Below the pieces are notes generated by a model, which searched no databases, had not been told where the DNA came from, and worked only from the letters and a program-made list of their open reading frames with translations. The position numbers and the translations under genes were made by a program. A DNA stretch of 64,000 nt, taken from assembly GCA_036501665.1 (NCBI GenBank), contig DASXZW010000104.1, positions 62,001-126,000 of the forward strand. The letters are read 5' to 3'. Shown in pieces: positions 61,891 through 64,000 of the stretch (position 1 is its first letter; every line of letters begins with the position of its first letter). This DNA is from DATAUD01 sp036501665. Its GTDB lineage: Bacteria; Verrucomicrobiota; Verrucomicrobiia; Limisphaerales; Palsa-1400.

Positions 61891-63321
61891 ATGGCGACTG
61901 GTATTAGCAAATCAAAAACCAACGGATCGATAATACACAGACACGATCAGAAGCCGCCACATCAAGTTCGCCTGGATTATGAGGGCAAACAAAGCGTTTC
62001 CGATATTCTGGCGACTTGTCCGAAGACAATATTGTCCGTCGTGCAACCGGCAAAAAATTCCGATAGTTGGGCGAATCAACTCTACTTTGGTGATAATTTG
62101 GAAATCCTGCGAACTCTTTTAGATGACCCGACTGTTCGCGGGCACGTGGCCCTCGTTTATATTGATCCGCCATATTCGACAAACAGCATCTTTGAATCTC
62201 GAGAACAGAAATTCGCATATCGTGATTTGCTTTCCGGTACAGCCTTCGTGGAGTTCCTCCGTGAAAGACTGGTCTTAATCCGCGAATTGCTCGCTGAACG
62301 AGGATCCATTTATTTGCATCTCGATGAAAACATGGCGTTCACAATGAAGATTGTCATGGACGAGGTTTTTGGTGGGGAGAATTTTAAAAATTTTATCACC
62401 CGAAAGAAATGCAATACAAAGAACTATACTCGACGATCTTACGGAAACATTTCAGATTATATTTTATTCTATTCGAAAACCGAAAATTACACATGGAATC
62501 GCCCCGTTATCGCTTGGTCCGAGGAAACCGCCAGGAAAGAGTACACGTACCTTGAAGCAACCACCGGGCGCAGATTCAAAAAAGTTCCTATCCACGCGCC
62601 AGGCATTCGAAATGGCGAAACTGGGAAGCTTTGGCGTGGAATGCTGCCGCCGCCTGGCAAGCACTGGCAGTTTCCTCCCAGCGCTCTGGAAGAAATGGAT
62701 CGAAGAGGAGAAATCTTCTGGTCCTCGAATGGCAATCCTCGCCGAAAAATCTATTTGGATGACAGTGATGGAATTCCGGTGCAGGACATTTGGTTGGATT
62801 TCAAGGACGCGCACAATCAGAACATCGAAATTACGGGATACCCGACAGAAAAGAACATTGATATGCTTGAGCAGATAATCAGCGCTTCTTCCAATCCGGG
62901 GGACCTTGTGCTGGATTGCTTTGCTGGTTCGGGAACGACGCTAGTAGCCGCTGGGAACTTGGGACGTCGATGGATTGGTATTGATAATAGCACCGAAGCG
63001 ATTAGCACAATCACCAACCGATTACACTTTGGAAGTAGGCCAATGGGAGATTACGTGACAAAAAAGAGAAAAGCCGCTGCGGAAAATCACTTGGAGTTGT
63101 TTGGCAGCGAAAAAGATGCAGAACAAAAGGCCGCAACCACGGGATTTGTCGAGAATTTTTGCCTTTATCAAACCGTTAAAGCAGCGGGCTGCAAGTCGCC
63201 GCCGAATTCTGTTCTTGCGCTAAAGGATCAGCCAACTCAAAAGGAACTTCCCAAGACCCGTCGAAAAGTTACTTACAAGGTTCCGCGCAAGCGTTCGGTT
63301 GAAAAGAAAAATGCACATTAA
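61891..63321 (+). CDS. Site-specific DNA methyltransferase (beta-class, N6-adenine/N4-cytosine)
   Basis: 476 residues from the ATG at 61891. Motif IV LVYIDPPYSTNS (DPPY) comes before the target recognition region and motif I LVLDCFAGSGTTLVAAGNLGRRWIGIDNS, so the motif order is that of the beta class. DPPY suggests adenine N6 methylation. The last 110 residues are basic and low in structure (KKRKAAAENHLELF...KTRRKVTYKVPRKRSVEKKNAH). It forms a restriction-modification unit with the upstream gene. Confidence 0.88.
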   Translation: MATGISKSKTNGSIIHRHDQKPPHQVRLDYEGKQSVSDILATCPKTILSVVQPAKNSDSWANQLYFGDNLEILRTLLDDPTVRGHVALVYIDPPYSTNSIFESREQKFAYRDLLSGTAFVEFLRERLVLIRELLAERGSIYLHLDENMAFTMKIVMDEVFGGENFKNFITRKKCNTKNYTRRSYGNISDYILFYSKTENYTWNRPVIAWSEETARKEYTYLEATTGRRFKKVPIHAPGIRNGETGKLWRGMLPPPGKHWQFPPSALEEMDRRGEIFWSSNGNPRRKIYLDDSDGIPVQDIWLDFKDAHNQNIEITGYPTEKNIDMLEQIISASSNPGDLVLDCFAGSGTTLVAAGNLGRRWIGIDNSTEAISTITNRLHFGSRPMGDYVTKKRKAAAENHLELFGSEKDAEQKAATTGFVENFCLYQTVKAAGCKSPPNSVLALKDQPTQKELPKTRRKVTYKVPRKRSVEKKNAH

Positions 63322-63609
63322 AGCCATTTCGTTTTCCGGAACCAAAAATCTCGCCGAACCCGTTGGCACTCAGAAGATAATGCCCGTTCACCCCCGAATC
63401 GCCGGTTTGTTTAATCAAGCCTAATCAAGGTAAAATCAAAGCGCGCGAAAGTCCCGGGATTTTCGTCTATCGGAATTTCTACGCTTTCCAGAGAGCCCGG
63501 TTTTACAAAACCCTTTGCCCTGAAAAAAACCATTTGTTACGATCGCCGCGCGGTTTCGATTGGCTTTTTCAGCGGTTTTGATAAGCTGATCGCCGCGCCC
63601 CCCAGGCAA

Positions 63610-64000
63610 ATGCGAACTAAATTAAACCACGCGCTGTGGCTGTTGCCGGTTTGCTTTGCATACCGGCTTTCGGCAGTCGGCTCCGGTCCACTCGATGAAG
63701 TTCCCGGCATCAAGTTTGTGGACGTCACCTCCGCTGCCGGAATCCAGTTCGTCCACACCACCGGTGCTTACGGCGATAAGTTGCTTCCGGAATCAATGGG
63801 GGGCGGCGTCGCCTTCCTGGACTACGACAACGACGGCAAGCAAGACCTTCTCTTTATCAATTCGACCTATTGGCCTGGCCATATTCCCGCAGGCTCCAAA
63901 CCACCTACGATGGCTCTTTACCACAACGATGGAACCGGCCATTTCACAGATGTGACTGCGGGATCGGGGCTGGACGTTAGCTTCTACGGAATGGGAGTCG
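63610..64000 (+). CDS. CRTAC1/FG-GAP (ASPIC/UnbV-type) secreted protein, N-terminal part
   Basis: 130 residues from the ATG at 63610 to the right edge, no stop. A signal-like start (LNHALWLLPVCFAYRLSA) is followed by IKFVDVTSAAGIQFVHTTGAYGDKLLPESMGGGVAFLDYDNDGKQDLLFINS and LYHNDGTGHFTDVTAGSGLDVSFYGMGV. DYDNDGxxDLLF is the calcium-binding FG-GAP/VCBS motif, and the wording is that of CRTAC1 family proteins common in Verrucomicrobia and Planctomycetes. Full proteins run to 500-1100 residues. Confidence 0.85.
   Translation, partial: MRTKLNHALWLLPVCFAYRLSAVGSGPLDEVPGIKFVDVTSAAGIQFVHTTGAYGDKLLPESMGGGVAFLDYDNDGKQDLLFINSTYWPGHIPAGSKPPTMALYHNDGTGHFTDVTAGSGLDVSFYGMGV

Overview
The window looks like chromosomal DNA of a Gram-negative Verrucomicrobiota bacterium, probably of the Pedosphaera/Limisphaerales kind. 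This is inferred from gene content, not from a marker phylogeny. The pointers are a run of pseudopilin genes resembling the four-protein Verru_Chthon cassette, ECF sigma factors with long membrane-anchored C-terminal extensions, a CRTAC1/ASPIC-type secreted protein, a sialate O-acetylesterase, and envelope genes typical of an outer-membrane organism (lpxA, lptF/G-like, mpl). No rRNA, tRNA or CRISPR array was seen.

Layout. 1-7.0 kb (minus): a BrnT/BrnA toxin-antitoxin pair followed with almost no gaps by five pseudopilin genes, the last a giant protein running off the left edge. 7.2-16.1 kb: a transglutaminase-like pseudoenzyme, tsaC/sua5, trpD, a lipoate ligase-like gene, nth, a sialate O-acetylesterase and a VapBC pair. 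16.1-19.8 kb: an LptF/LptG permease, then an island with a truncated cytosine methyltransferase, an HNH nuclease, an unknown gene and a vsr gene. 19.8-29.2 kb: rpsA with a clear terminator, two ECF-sigma loci (one intact, one broken), a HEAT-repeat protein, a RelE/HigB-type TA pair, an MFS transporter and a Doc-type TA pair. 29.2-33.7 kb: a RAYT transposase among REP palindromes, two immunity-like genes and a YfhO-like membrane protein. 33.8-45.8 kb: mostly housekeeping (clpS, purB, mpl, recA, lpxA, radC, cinA) plus a serine hydrolase, a sugar-kinase-like gene and a DUF2975/HTH pair. 45.9-54.6 kb: a TlpA-like lipoprotein, an orphan HicB, a LytS/LytTR two-component pair, lepB-lepA, and trpC translationally coupled to prfB, which carries a programmed +1 frameshift. 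54.7-64 kb: small membrane proteins, a broken surface-protein gene abutting a second VapBC pair, a long inverted repeat, a LarA-like gene, a lone pseudopilin, a type II restriction-modification pair and the start of a CRTAC1 gene.

Themes. The window is dense in toxin-antitoxin loci: BrnTA, two VapBC, RelE/HigB-like, Doc, and orphan HicB and DUF2281-like antitoxins. It is also rich in short dispersed palindromes of several families. Some of these sit inside or at the start of genes and appear to supply coding sequence or start signals. The two VapBC loci share a promoter shape predicting leaderless mRNA. The most unusual protein architecture is an ECF sigma factor fused through a membrane helix and coiled coil to a pseudopilin-like globular region.
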